Assembly (NCBI GenBank): GCA_039621445.1
Contig: CP154957.1
Coordinates: 4,954,504-5,018,503 of the forward strand
DNA length: 64,000 nucleotides
Direction of reading: 5' to 3'
Source: Euglena gracilis
Taxonomy: Eukaryota; Euglenida; Euglenophyceae; Euglenales
A program made the position numbers and the translations under genes. This document shows positions 43,101 to 54,214 of this stretch, piece after piece; position 1 is the stretch's first letter; every line of letters starts with the position of its first letter. The notes under the pieces are model-generated. The model saw only the letters and a program-made list of their open reading frames with translations, had not been told where the DNA came from and did no database searches.

Positions 43101-46100
43101 CCGGGGTCCGGGCTGCCCACGCTAGAGGAGGTGTGGCGCTGGCTGGGCGGTCCATATGTGGCGGGGTTTTTTTTGTTCAAGGGCCACCCCCTGGGGAGTG
43201 CCCTCAGACCTGAGGACCGGCGAATACTCAAACAGGGCCAAGAAGTTTAAAAATGGGGTTGGCACTCTTGGACCATCCATACAAAAACGTCAGAAAGCAT
43301 CATCAGTTTCCCCAGTCGAAGTTTTTTTTTGCCAAAACATGACCTTCGGTCATTTTTAAGTGCATTTTTCATTGAGTGAGTGGGACGGGAATTTCTCTGG
43401 AATCCTTCCACAAGACTGGAGTTTGCTTCGACAAGGGCCACAGGACACAGGTGAATTTTGAGGATTTCCAATGTGCTATGTACGTTGTTGGGTTCTGATT
43501 TTCAACAAGCGTCCAAAGAAGTTTCAAGCTGTCAGGTGACATTCGCTGCCCAACCTTTTTGGGCTTCCCCTGACATAGGTCCTTGAAACACCCGCCCCAA
43601 ACAACTTTCGGAGGGTAAGAGCTTTCAGATGATTCTTGAGGCCAATGCTATCCCCGTATCTGACTGAAACAGGGTAAAAAGGACCAAAACGAGGGGGAGA
43701 CAAACGCAGGCAGTCACACGAGGTGCTGTGCGAATTGCCCTATTGGCAGCCAGGTCCAGGCCGCAGAAGCAGCAGCCCAAGATACAAATGGCGGCGGAAA
43801 TTTTTTTTGCGTTGGTGAAAAATCCATCCATCCACAAAGGCAGCGAAAAGTCGCATTCTTCGGGCCAGACTGTATTCTTTTCCCCCCAAAACCTTCCCAA
43901 GAAACGTCCATAAACACTCGGAACGGTGGGATCGTCATCGCAAGGAGCTTCTCCAGCCTTTTTGCCAGTTGGCAGAAGAAAACTGTTGTCAGCCGTTGGG
44001 CACCGTTTTCGTGCCATGCTATTTTGCCCAGTTTTCCTTCGGCAAAGATGACCGCCCTTGGGCCCAAGGCTGGCCAACAGCTGGTCCTGGCATCGAACAG
44101 AGTCAAAAAAATGCAAAAATGCATTTTTCAGTGGGTGGGAGATGGTATGGTCCCAGGAAGCCAGAAATTCGTGTTCCCCCTGAGTCTACCTCTTTTCGCC
44201 AAAGGATGGTTATTTGTCCATCGGTTTCTGTGGATCTGGCATTGAATGTGCCAGGACGGGTTTTTTTTGCTTCAGGACTGCCCTGTTTTTGCCAGTTTCT
44301 GCTGGTGTGTGCGTCATTGCAGGGCCTTGCATTGGACGGTGCGGACACAGTTTCTGTGTGGGGCGCCCGCGAGAGGTGTGTCCAGATGAATCCGGCACCT
44401 CTATGTGTGTGTGCCGCAAAAAAAGTCCCTTTCATGCCCCTCAAACACGTCCTGCCGCGCAGGCGTGTGAAGCTGGAGCTGGTCGCCACGCACGCAGCAT
44501 TGCATCAAGCAGGCTTCTGTTACCGCGCCTGATGGGCGAACCGACAATAAAAGGCCACAAATAATATACCACAAAGAGAATACCACAAGCCAAGAGCTCA
44601 ATCTTTTCGCACAATCGTGAGAACGTCGCAAACGTTCTCACGATCCTCTCAGCCACCCCAGCGTGTCACTGGCTGGTTTTCTGGTGTATGGTGAACCCAC
44701 ATCACCCACACACGAACTCCAAGCATGTATTTTGAACAAAGTTTCAGGCACACCGAATAAGATTTTCAACCGAGGGATTCTTTGTTCTGGCAAGGAATCC
44801 CAAAAGTAGCAATGTTTGGCGATGCAACGGAAGTCAGTGTCATGACGACCAGGGGCCTGCAAGGCAGCACATATGCGCGTTGGAGATTTTGAACGACGTC
44901 CTCGCTGAATACACCCCCGAGGGCAGGGCCAGCCTTGTTCACCATTCCAGTGGGGGTTTTTTGCAATGCCTTTCTGGGAAATATTTGATGCCAGAAGTCC
45001 AGCTGGCCATGCATCTCTTCAAAGTTTCGCAGCTCTTTATGACAGACAGTATCTGGGTTGTGCGTGGTGTATGTATCTGTATAAACACCCTTAAATGATG
45101 CCCTCCGTTTTTTTCGCCCGAAGTCCCGGCCCGAGGGGGGGGGGTATTATTTGGGGGGGATAGCTCCCCAAAAATTTCGAAACTTTTCGAAGTCCGATAG
45201 GACCCAAAAAGGCACCCAAAACGCCTTTTGGTGTCATTTGTCGCACTTTCCCATGAAATTTAGCATTTTTGGAGCCCAGATGATCCAGATAAATCGATTT
45301 TTTCGTGAGAGATTGTTATTTTTACCTTCATTTTCAATCCAGGTCAATCAACCAATTGTTCTCAATCAATCAAAATTCAGGTCGTCGGCCCGAAATTTGG
45401 GGGGGTATTCACTCGGTCGCCAGTCGGACCCCGAGGGGCGGTTTTTCTTGGGGGTACAGGGGGGAGGGTTCGTGTGTGGGTGTTTGCATAGTGCGTGGTC
45501 GCTGAGCTCTTATTAGAGTAAGAGCGAAGCTTACCCCTGGGGAAAAGGGGGGGGGTCGAACCCCCCCTTCCCTGAGTAGACCGTGAAAACCGCGGATTAT
45601 CACCATGACCCCGGCCCGGTTCCCCGATTTTTTTTTCCCCAGGCGCGAGCGACTGGATTTCTAGTTTCCGAATCACCTCCGTTTGTCCCCCAACTCCCCG
45701 CCAGGCCTGAGTTATTCACGCACGAAGGGGTCCAAACTGGGCAGGACTGGCCCACCCCCTCTTACTCTGCCATTTCGCCGGGGTCCAAAAATCGGTCAAA
45801 AAAACGAATTTTCGAAAATATCTCGAGAAAACGTACATTATTCCGGAAATGTCGGTCTGACGAAATGTACCCCTGGAGGCCGGCCCTCTATCACCCCCCC
45901 GTTCGCCGTTTTGGCCGCCGACACGCCTGGCCTGTGTTCCGGTGGCCCAAAACGCTCATTTTGGGGTGTTTTTTTTGGGCCTTTTTTTTTTGCTCAAAAA
46001 ATTGATTTTTCCAAAGTATCTCGACAATGAAGCAAAATCAAAGAAAATGTCCGGAGAGCAAAAATGAAGCCATTGGAATGCCCAATTCAACCATGGTTGT

Positions 46101-49100
46101 AGCCCGAGTTACGGCCAATTTTCGGGCAATTTTGGCCTAATTGTTTTCGGGGTCAAAATATCGATGTTTCCAAAATATCTCGGAAATGGAGCAAAATCAA
46201 AGGAAATGTCCGGAGACCTAAATTGAAGCCCTTAAAATGCCCCATGTGACGGTATTTTGATTTTCCCACAGCTCCCCGCCGAGCCCGCCCGAGTTACGAC
46301 CATTTTTCGGCCAATTTTGGCCATTTTTTTTACACTTTTTTGGCCTGTTTTGATTTGGCCGTTTTCGGTCATTTTGGGTCAAAAAAAGTCGAAAAAAATC
46401 GAAAAAAATTTTGCCCGAAGCGATGTTGTCTTTGGCCTCCCGGACCTGGGAAAACCTCTTTTTGAGCCGAAAAACTTAGCATGTTTCGACCCCCCCCCCC
46501 GGCGCCCGTTTTTGGCCCGAAACCCATGGAGTTTGGGTCAAAAAAATGGTCAAAAAAGGCGAAAAAATACAACAAAACGGGTATGGGATGTATGGGGGGT
46601 TAACATTTCAGAGAATACTGTAAAATAACTGAAAGTTTCCTGCGTGGTTCCATGGTTTCCTGCGTGGGAACTGGCACGCCCAAAGAGTAACAGTTTTTGG
46701 CTTCTGGACGTGGGCGGGAAAAGGGCTGGCGGAAAATTTGGGGTCAAGAAATCAAAAAAATTGCAGAATTGCCAACTTTTTGTTTGCATTTTGCATTCAT
46801 TTTTTCAGTTTTTGCAGTTACGATTATTTGGTGCCCGGTTCCAGTCCAACCGAAAACCTTGTCCTCAGGGGGACGGTCAGCCAGCAGCTTATTTCAGCCA
46901 GCCAGATGTCTGGTCAGTGTTTGGGTTTTTGCAGACCCAATACCCAACCCAACGCTGACCCTTCTGTGCCCACCCCTTTCTGGTATGCATGTATTAAAAA
47001 TATGATTCCTACACCGGTTTCTTAAAAACAACATACAGAATGAAGGATTTACGAAGGAAGGAATTAGTGATGTGCTGTTGTGCTTTTCTGAGCTTTTTTT
47101 TTCTGGCCAGAATTGTAAACCCTTCTGCTTTACCAATTTGGTAAAGCAGAGAACCCCCTTGCACTTGTTTCTCCGTCATTGGAGCAAAAACAAGTTGTGC
47201 ACTGAAGTGTTTCTGTCAAACCGATCCCAGCGGCGACGTGAGGTGTCCCAGGCACATGAGATGTCCGTGATTCTTGGTCACACTGGGACGAACAATGTCG
47301 CAATGTTAATTTTTTTTGCCTGGTCCTGGCTGCAATGCGGCGCAACACTCCAAATGGCCAGTTGGAATATATGGATCTGCTCCAGGTGCTTTCCTTAACA
47401 TGGGTTTTGAGATTGTAGATTGTGGATGCCTGTTTTGGATACAAATGACCAGCCCCAGGCAACAAAATAATTTATTTGCAATTCCACCTTCTCAGAGGCT
47501 GGGCAATTTGCACCTGGATGCTGGCCAAACTGGCCCCGCAGACGACGCTTTCAGCAGAGGTGTGACGCCAACGGAAACGCGTTTCCCAAAATCCACGGTT
47601 GCAATGCCCCCCATTATGGACAGCATGGCCACATTTTGCAATGCGTGTATTTTTCGGCCACAGTTGAAGCCATCGACGAGAGCATCCTCAGCGAGAGCGA
47701 GGCGGCGATGTGGCAGACCGCCCAGGCAATCAACAGGGGAACTTTGTCCATGGCTCAACGCCCAGGGCTCCGCAACCCCAGACCACTCTCACTTTGCAAG
47801 GGTTGAGGCAGGGAAGTTTTGCTTTTGAATTAATTAGCCCGCCATTCTCCCCCTGACGACGTGCCCTGCCAAGAACAGTACGGACGAGGCTTTGAAGAAT
47901 TCGCCAGCGTCCTCGCCAAGGTGAGTCAGACGTCCTGGCGATCATCCATGTTCCCAATTGAAATGTATCAGAATTCTCAAATTTTCTGAAAATTACTAAG
48001 TTCATCAAATACCTTACCTGCGCCCCCCCGGGCAATTGACGCCCCCGGGCAATTGTCCCTGGCTGTGCCGGCCAATTTGTCACCCCGGGAATTTGTCACC
48101 CCCCTCCGTGTTGCCCAATTTGTCACCCCCCCCACAGTATTGCATTGTGAATTTTCTTTTCGCCGAGAAGACTCGATTGATCTTCTATTTCGCTACAACG
48201 TGCTGAGAATTTTGCATACCAAATGCTTTGTCACAATATCATGACCATAGCTGCATTTTTGCTGTGTTCATTTGTGTGTTAGATGGTGTTTTTGGTCATT
48301 TGGTTTGGATGTGGCTCACATGGGTGGCAATTGACGCCCCCGGGCAATTGACGCCCCCGGGCAATTGTCACCCCCCTCTGTGCCGGCCAAATTGTCACCC
48401 CGGGAAATTGTCACCCCCCTCCGTGCTGCCCAATTTGTCGCGCGACAATTGCCCAGGGGGGGGGGGCGGGTATGATAAATCCGGGCATTGGTAAGGTATT
48501 GCAAAAAAAATCGCGCTCCCACTAGCAAATCAGCCCCCCCCCCCCATACGTTGCAAGAATTGGTGGCCAACATTTTGGAAAAAGGGGCTGAAAATTGCCT
48601 AAAATGGATTTTTGGGTGGCTTTGGGGTTTTTCCACCAAAATGTGACTGAAAAATTCCAAACCAGTTGGATTTGGGATTTTTTGGGGCATTTTTGGGGTA
48701 TTTTTTTGGGGTTCCTGCCGGGAGCTGCCAGCCAGGTTCAAACCACCTCCCTGGACCCCCCCCCCCTCCGGGGCAGTCCAGCCAGCACCTTTTTCCAGCC
48801 AGCACCTTTTTCCAGACGGCCGGCATAACCCCACCACCTTGGGTCCTTTAGAAAACCCTGATTGGCGCCCCCACCAGCCTAGGTGGGGGGGAGTCCTGTT
48901 CCTGTGCGCTTTTTCGGAATCGCTGTGAAATGCTTTCTACATTGAAGTCATTTTGTCAAATGCCTTTGCACAAAAACGTCCTTCTGTTATCGGGGGGGGG
49001 GGGCGGGGGAGGGGGGGCAGCCCCCCCCCCCGGGCACAGAACAAATGGCCCTGCAAATTTTTGGGTGTACCTGTTTTCCCCACCCCCACAAGCTCTCTCA

Positions 49101-49544
49101 ACTGCAAAAATCCCATTGCGCGCAGGATCCCAACAACATTGAGGCGGCGAACAATCAGGCGATCTGCGCACTGTACAACTGCCATCTGACGGAAGCCATT
49201 TCAATCCTTGAGGACCTGATTCGCAGAGACCCGAAACAGGTGTGCAGCGAAGTTGAAAGATTGATCGAGGTGTATGAACGATTTATGGTTTTCCCTGTCT
49301 GGTATGATGCTTGTGACGCACACCAACACAACCAAAACCGCAACCACTTTCTAATCCACGAACTTGGGATGAGTTCGATCGGTGATCAACTTCTCAGGCG
49401 TTAACAGAGGCGGTGATCTTCAATTTGTGCTCGATGTATGACCTCCAGTCAGAACAAGGTGCCAGCAAGAAAAAAGTGTTGCAGTCTGTTGTTCAGCGTT
49501 ACAAAGGAGATTTCTTTCCTGTGAAGTACCTCAGACTTGACTGA
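40173..49544 (+). CDS. TRAPPC12-like protein (TRAPP complex subunit 12), about ten recognised exons
   Basis: Exons (nonconventional edges +/-3 nt): 40173-40260 (FDGLRQLAGSWCWREVV), 40912-41025 (IQWRYAQAFALARMNLP), 41154-41236 (YANLYPNKK), 42449-42512 (GTMVNFALRFLYARLPLL), 43006-43150 (QTRLYELLHHCRQQ), 44463-44506 (VKLELVATHAALHQ), 44866-45024 (ALEILNDVLAEYTPEG), 47664-47737 (VEAIDESILSESEAAMW), 47874-47920 (YGRGFEEFASVLAK), 49126-49239 (NQAICALYNCHLTEAISIL), 49398-49544 (VIFNLCSMYDLQ, TGA). The order and the YPxxxGTMV..F, TPR and FNLxxMY segments match the C-terminal half of TRAPPC12, which acts in ER-Golgi vesicle tethering. Introns 41026-41153, 47921-49125 and 49240-49397 are GT-AG; others have CAG/CTG ends. 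The N-terminal half is not found. Confidence 0.88.
40300..40433. repeat. Homopolymer-capped word-repeat element in TRAPPC12-like intron
   Basis: Starts AACCCCCCCAAAATAAGAGC. AAAAATAAGACCCCCC and ACAAGACCCCCC words follow, and it closes GGTCTTGTTGTTTTTTGGGGG. Sits about 40 bp after the end of the first recognised exon. Same vocabulary as 11-369. Confidence 0.65.
41604..41735. repeat. Short TTAGGG-like array joined to a GGCCCGGC repeat
   Basis: GAGGGTTAGGGTTGGGGTTGG runs into about 100 bp of GGCCTGGCCC / GGCCCGGCGG units. Within the TRAPPC12-like intron between 41236 and 42449. A trinucleotide ATT/AAT microsatellite (41395-41480) precedes it. Confidence 0.7.
43240..43400 (+). mobile_element. 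Family I fragment in TRAPPC12-like intron
   Basis: GGACCATCCATACAAAAACG, a CCCCAGTCGAAG variant, TTTGCCAAAACATGACC and CATTGAGTGAGTGGGACGGG resemble the body and right end. Termini are lost. Confidence 0.4.
44040..44290 (+). mobile_element. Family I copy in TRAPPC12-like intron
   Basis: GATGACCGCCCTTGGGCCC and GGCATCGAACAGAGTC on the left. GGGAGATGG, GCCAGAAATTCG, GAATGTGCCAGGACGGG, a T-run and TTCAGGACTGCCCTG on the right. The right terminus is intact. Confidence 0.6.
45800..46270. repeat. Degenerate tandem repeat, about 170-200 bp unit, three units
   Basis: ATATCTCG(A/G)(G/C)AA..., GCAAAATCAAAG(A/G)AAATGTCCGGAGA, TGAAGCC and ATGCCC recur with spacing of about 200 and 167 bp. In a 2.6-kb intron of the TRAPPC12-like gene. 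The remainder of this intron (46280-47600) shows no clear feature. Confidence 0.6.
48021..48470. repeat. Word-repeat element (CAATTGACGCCCC), copy B
   Basis: Starts CGCCCCCCCGGGCAATTG and ends with the inverse CAATTGCCC plus a G-run. The same GACGCCCCCGGGCAATTG and CAATTTGTCACCCC words as 17288-17704 flank a central non-repeat of about 190 bp. Lies in the GT-AG intron between exons at 47920 and 49126. Confidence 0.75.
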
Positions 49545-49681
49545 CAGCCAACCACCTCTCACGTTTCCGTGCTCTTATCGCTCTTCACACGTTTCTGTGC
49601 ACTGTTCAGTTTGAAAACAGTACCAAACAGGAAAGGAAAAACCAACACAATTTGTATGTCTCGGCCAGTGGTTGAAGCATC

Positions 49682-49753
49682 GGCCGCTTGGTCTAGGGGC
49701 ATGATTCTCGCTCCGGGTGCGAGAGGTCCCGGGTTCGATTCCCGGAGCGGCCC
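49682..49753 (+). tRNA. tRNA-Pro (anticodon CGG)
   Basis: GGCCGCT pairs with AGCGGCC. Anticodon stem CTCGC/GCGAG with loop TCCGGGT gives CGG. T-arm CCGGGTTCGATTCCCGG. Followed by CTTTTCC. Position 33 is C where U is near-universal. Starts 138 bp after the TRAPPC12-like stop. Confidence 0.93.
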
Positions 49754-49816
49754 TTTTCCTCTACTTTCTGTTCACTTAGATGCATTCAGGGTGGGGAGTT
49801 GACAGAAAGCGAAAAT

Positions 49817-49888
49817 GGGCCGTTCCGGGAATCGAACCCGGGACCTCTCGCACCCAGAGCGAGAATCATGCCCCTAGACCAAACGGCC
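49817..49888 (-). tRNA. tRNA-Pro (anticodon TGG)
   Basis: Minus-strand copy nearly identical to the tRNA at 49682 but with loop TCTGGGT (anticodon TGG) and acceptor GGCCGTT/AACGGCC. C33 again. Convergent with the CGG gene, 63 bp apart. The pair forms an imperfect inverted repeat. Confidence 0.93.
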
Positions 49889-50199
49889 GATGTTATATAA
49901 GTTCGGCCAAAGCTATTACACTGTGCGAACCCTGAATTTTTTATTGTCCTTCGGTGAAAATTTTGTAACCCTTGGGGCCACCCATCGCTCATTGTGTGGG
50001 GTGTCGGGGCGATTTGCCAATGGGGACGCCGGTTTTTCAACCGCTGCCTTCGCAATTCACATCTGTGCAGCATGCATCAACCAGAGATCCATTTTGAAAA
50101 GACCCCCCACATGCGTCATTGGCGCCATGGGACCACCCCTTACCCCCCAAAGGTGTCGGACTCGGTGTGAAATGTGATTCGGGGGGGAAGGCGCATGGG

Positions 50200-51130
50200 C
50201 CCTAGGCTCGCCCTAAAGTGCACTTTTCCCTCATCCCCGAGCTTTGTTTTGAGCGGTGTTTTGTGCGCGGGTGAAAAACTTGCCTCTGCGAGTGGCGTGT
50301 GTGCGGCAAAAGACGACAATTTTTTGGGCGGATGTCGTATCGTGAAGAACGTGCCCCCACAACCGTTCCAACAAATCGCACCATCAACTTCTCTGTGGTA
50401 AAGGTTCCGGGACTTTTTATGGGGAACAGGGCTGCCGGGAAGGCTGGGGACGCTCGCACCCACCTGCCACATTCCGCCGAACGGGGGATTGCTCCGGAAC
50501 CCCGGAAACAGTGTCGGACTCCCCGAACCACCGGGATGCAAAATGTGAGTGCCCAAATCGGGCAGTCAGGGCAAATGCCGACAAAACTTGCACCCAAAGC
50601 CCGAAAGTTACGATAGGAAAGCCCTTCTCCAGCATCCTGTCTCTGGTCGCTTGTCTCCCTCCCCAAATGCCCCCTTCTGGGTGAAGAAATTCTGGGCCAG
50701 GATGTTTTTTTCAAAGCAAAAGCCTGCAGAACACTTGAAATCAGCTGGCGCCCGAAAAAATTTAGGCCAAAATGTGAGGTAAGCCGTTTTCCAGGGATGT
50801 CTTTATGGGTTGAAAGGCATTTTTGGTATTTTATTTGGTGGCTGCGGCTGACCTCACCACAAGAAGGTCGTTCCCGAAATCTGTATGGTGACGACTCAGA
50901 GAGCGTCGGCCGACCGCCAAGCTGCAGGGTGGCGTGTTTGGTCGACCGCAGGCACGACAGCGTTTTCGAAGAAAAAAATTTTTTTGGGGGGGGTGAACGT
51001 TGGAGGGAAATACTGGCGCTGGTGGAGTGTGAAAGTACACCCCACCCGGTCGATGCTGGGTGTTGGGAGGCAGTCGTTACCACTAAAAAAGCCAGCCGCC
51101 CACCTTTTTCCCCCGCCCTTTCGGCCACAG
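50200..51130. other. Long overlapping open frames on both strands, undecided
   Basis: A 308-codon frame on the minus strand (the longest in the window) overlaps plausible plus-strand frames, for example GGCRIVKNVPPQPFQQIAPS ending at a good donor TG|GTAAAG (50399). None resembles a known family. GC-rich composition keeps several frames open, so no call is made. 51130-52110 also lacks a supported gene; one 119-codon plus-strand frame (51377-51736) is possible. Confidence 0.25.
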
Positions 51131-52319
51131 GGCCAAAAAGTCAACCCAGTTCGGTGAAAATAAAACTGTGGCCTACCCTGCTCCCACCCCCGTGTCTAGC
51201 CAATAATCTGGGCAGTCCATCCAAAAAAAAATCAGTCAGTCACCCCCCCCCCTGTGGGGTAATGTCAAACAAAAGGTTTACGCTGTCGTGTCAACGGCCA
51301 AGACCCCACAGCAAGCTTCAAAAGGACGAAAAAAAAAATACCCAATTGCTTTGCCACCATTTGCTTTTGGCAAAAAATGGCAGAAATCTCAGGATGCTGG
51401 GTTCCTTTTGTGCACATCAAAAGGAGCTGGTCCACCCTGTGTTTGAAAAAAGCACCAAAAAATTGCACATGGTTTGAACGATCTTTTTGTATTCTTTCCA
51501 AAGAATGCTCATCATCATTGAACACTGTGGATCAAAATGTCCGGCAAGACATGACAGTGTGGTTTCTGCCTGTCTGTGAGTTTCTCGCTCCTGTCACCAA
51601 ATATGTGCTACTTCACAGCAATGGCCTATCCACCTATTGCAAGCACAAAATAGCTGGACAGGAAGCAGCAGGGATTCTGGTGTTCAGTAGTTTCTCAGTT
51701 GTACTGAGGGGAAAACGTGGAAATGAAGTGGATTGATGGTTTCAGAATGTGCACACCTTCACGAAACCAATGTCACCGGCAATTTCTCGGAACTCACGTC
51801 GGGTCATCATCAGCCCATACTTTCGGATGATACCGTGTCGGTTTCCACTGATTCTGCAGCGGCGTGTCCCACGTCCCCGACCAGGGTGGCTTCTCCTGAA
51901 TACATATGGGGAAAACGGAAATGAAAGCTGCTGCAGCAGAAGGAACACCAGATGTCCTTGAAACCCATAGGTTCGGAATCACTGCAAGCTTCTTTTTCCT
52001 AATGTTGGTTCAGAATATTATACATTGAAGATGAGCCCAGCTCATTTTCCACTGACCTCTCACCTAGTCACTGAACACCTCTTTGTAAACCCCTCAGTAT
52101 AGCTACCGCTGACCTGTGAGCGCACAGGGAGTCATGAGGAGGTTCTCCTTGTGGCGAGGGCCAAAAGAGACGTTTCCCTGGGCCCGGGGCAGAAACAGAC
52201 AGGCCGGATTTTTTCCTTTGGTTCAGAAGGCTGTTAGACTGTTGTGTGTTCAGAAGACTGTAAGTGATGTGGTTCAGAAGACTGTAAGGCAAACAAAGTT
52301 GAGCAAGGCCCTGCCACCG

Positions 52320-53564
52320 ATGGAACAGGTGCGTTTCCAAAGTCAGTGCCAACCGCATGCAATGGCCTGGGCAGCGGCAATACCCAGCACTGCAAAACGG
52401 ACTCTCTTGCCATCTGCTGAATTTCGGTGCCTCTTGCGGTGGAATGTTGGAATGGCTCTCACCGAACCTGCAAACAACACCACCTTGCTTTGCCCAAAAT
52501 GCCATGGTCAACTTGATGTCTCTGGTCACCACTTGCTCTGCTGCAAATACAACAATCTTACCCGGCGGCATACAGCAATTTAGGACTATTTGACATCCCT
52601 GGCTCAGCGAGCAGGGTTCCAAGCAAAGAAGGAGCAACGTGCTGACGACAATTCCCGGCCGGGTGGCGTTTAGGATTGTACCTGAAATTTTTCCGAAAAA
52701 TAAAATGGAAAAATTTCCGAAATTTTTCCAGGAAAAATATTTTTTATTTTTCCGCGTGGAAAAATATGGAAATTTATTTTTCTTTCAACTGGACATAATG
52801 AGGAAGAAGTTTTTTTTGTCCTCTCCATTCTCAGCACTTTTTTTTTCATGGGACGCCACAGAAAGCATGCCATATGGCAATTTCTCATCTGACACCCTAC
52901 TCCTCGTCGCGACTAATTCGGAATTAACTCCTCGTCGCGACCTACGGGGCAAAAAGAGGGCACGGGCAGGGCCTCGGGGGCAGTTCTCGGGTGCGCTCAA
53001 CCGCGAGGTCACATTTCCCTTACAGAAAATATTTTTCCGAAATTTTTCCGAAATTTTTCCGAAATTTTTCCGAAAGAAAAATATTTTTTATATTTTTCCG
53101 AAAAAAACAATCCTAGTGGCGTTTTCATTCCACGACTGGACAGTGATGGCCCGGTTGCGATTGATGTCACCATCCGCCATACTCAGATACCAAGCAACCC
53201 CTTGGCTCAAGCTTCTCAACTGCAGGCCTGGCAAGAAAGACAAGAAAAAGACAAACATCGCAAATATGATGCTGCTTGTGCACGCCGCGGTTGGAGGCTC
53301 ACTGCCTTTGTCTTGGACTGTTTTGGCGGAATGGGCCAAGAAGGCCGCACATCGATGTCCACCCTCCTGAAAGCCCTCTTGGGCCAACGGGAGGGATGGC
53401 TTCAATGGCAAGTAGAAGCAGATGTCTGGCAAGGGTTGTCCCTGACATTAGCAAAAGAAATCTCAAAACAATTGGTCTGGAGCTTCTTCAATGAGCTCTC
53501 CACTGACTTCCAAATGGACACTCCATCTAGTTCCACAGCTTCTCATGTGCCGTACACTTCATAA
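52320..53564 (+). pseudogene. 3' part of a non-LTR retrotransposon ORF, interrupted
   Basis: The frame at 52320-52580 reads AMAWAAAIPSTAKRTLL, then CPKCHGQLDVSGHHLLCC, the cysteine/histidine region after the RT domain. It continues past an in-frame TAG (52581-52583) to RADDNSRPGGV, where a 445-bp insertion begins. After it the frame resumes FIPRLDSDGPVAIDVTI and RRGWRLTAFVLDCFGGMG, and ends at TAA (53564). RPG-DV...DG-AIDVT is the nuclease-like motif typical of this RT class. It has a stop codon, the insertion and a missing RT core, so it is not functional. Confidence 0.75.
52671..53115. mobile_element. 445-bp hAT-like insertion in the RT fragment
   Basis: Terminal inverted repeat TAGGATTGT/ACAATCCTA. 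Perfect 8-bp target-site duplication GTGGCGTT (52663-52670, 53116-53123). Removing the element and one duplication restores an uninterrupted frame through RPGGVFIP. The interior repeats GAAATTTTTCC and a 14-bp direct repeat CTCCTCGTCGCGAC. No ORF. Confidence 0.88.
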
Positions 53565-53821
53565 CCGACCACAATCCTCGAACTTGCTCCCTCGTTGCTA
53601 ACTCAATGCCCACAAAGCACGTTGTCATCGGAGCCACAAACCCCACCACAAAACGCCAAAAAGAAACCAAAAACGAAAGCCACTTGCCAGGACGCAGGGG
53701 TCCTCATCACGAATTACCGACACACACACGCCATGGCCATCCAACGGCAAGAAGAGCAAAAACCTGACACAAGCACGCCATCCTGTGGCAAAAGAGGTAC
53801 AAACGCCCCCTTCCCCGCCCA

Positions 53822-53825
<4 letters not shown>

Positions 53826-53866
<41 letters not shown>
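53826..53866. repeat. TA microsatellite
   Basis: About 20 TA dinucleotides preceded by ATACATACATA. Confidence 0.9.
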
Positions 53867-53867
<1 letters not shown>

Positions 53868-54214
53868 AAGGTGACCTTTGCTCATCTTCCTCTAGCCACT
53901 AACCTCCGCACCCTGAACATTTGTCACCCTGCACTCTTTTGTACATTACACCCACATTATAAGCAACCCGCGACCTGTGGCGGCACAGGGAGTCACAAGA
54001 GGGTTCCTCTTGTGGCGAGGGCCAAAAGAGACGTTTCCCTGGGCCCGGGGCACGGTTTGGGTGAGCTGTGCTACCCACCGTGAAGCTTATAACTGGTTCA
54101 GAAGTGTTTCCGAGTGTCTAATATTATTTTTTTTTGTCTGCATCTCATGTCGGACAAGTGAAAGCCCAACAAGGGGTAGCTTGAAGCTCCGAGTTCGACA
54201 ACTTGTGACAATCC

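Larger units (their letters stand above)
52111..54051 (+). repeat. 80-bp direct repeats flanking the reverse-transcriptase fragment
   Basis: 52111-52190 and 53972-54051 share GACCTGTG, GGCACAGGGAGTCA, CTTGTGGCGAGGGCC and AAAAGAGACGTTTCCCTGGG at about 90% identity. They bracket the RT fragment at 52320-53564. They could be repeats of a single element or remnants of two tandem element copies. Confidence 0.65.

Noticed and set aside
50202-51128. 308-codon minus-strand ORF, the longest in the window
   Set aside because: No recognisable motif, arginine/serine-rich composition typical of shadow frames in GC-rich DNA, and competing plus-strand frames including one with a good donor.
53972-54051. 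Direct repeats at 52111 and 53972 as LTRs
   Set aside because: Only 80 bp, no TG...CA ends, and the enclosed RT is of non-LTR type.
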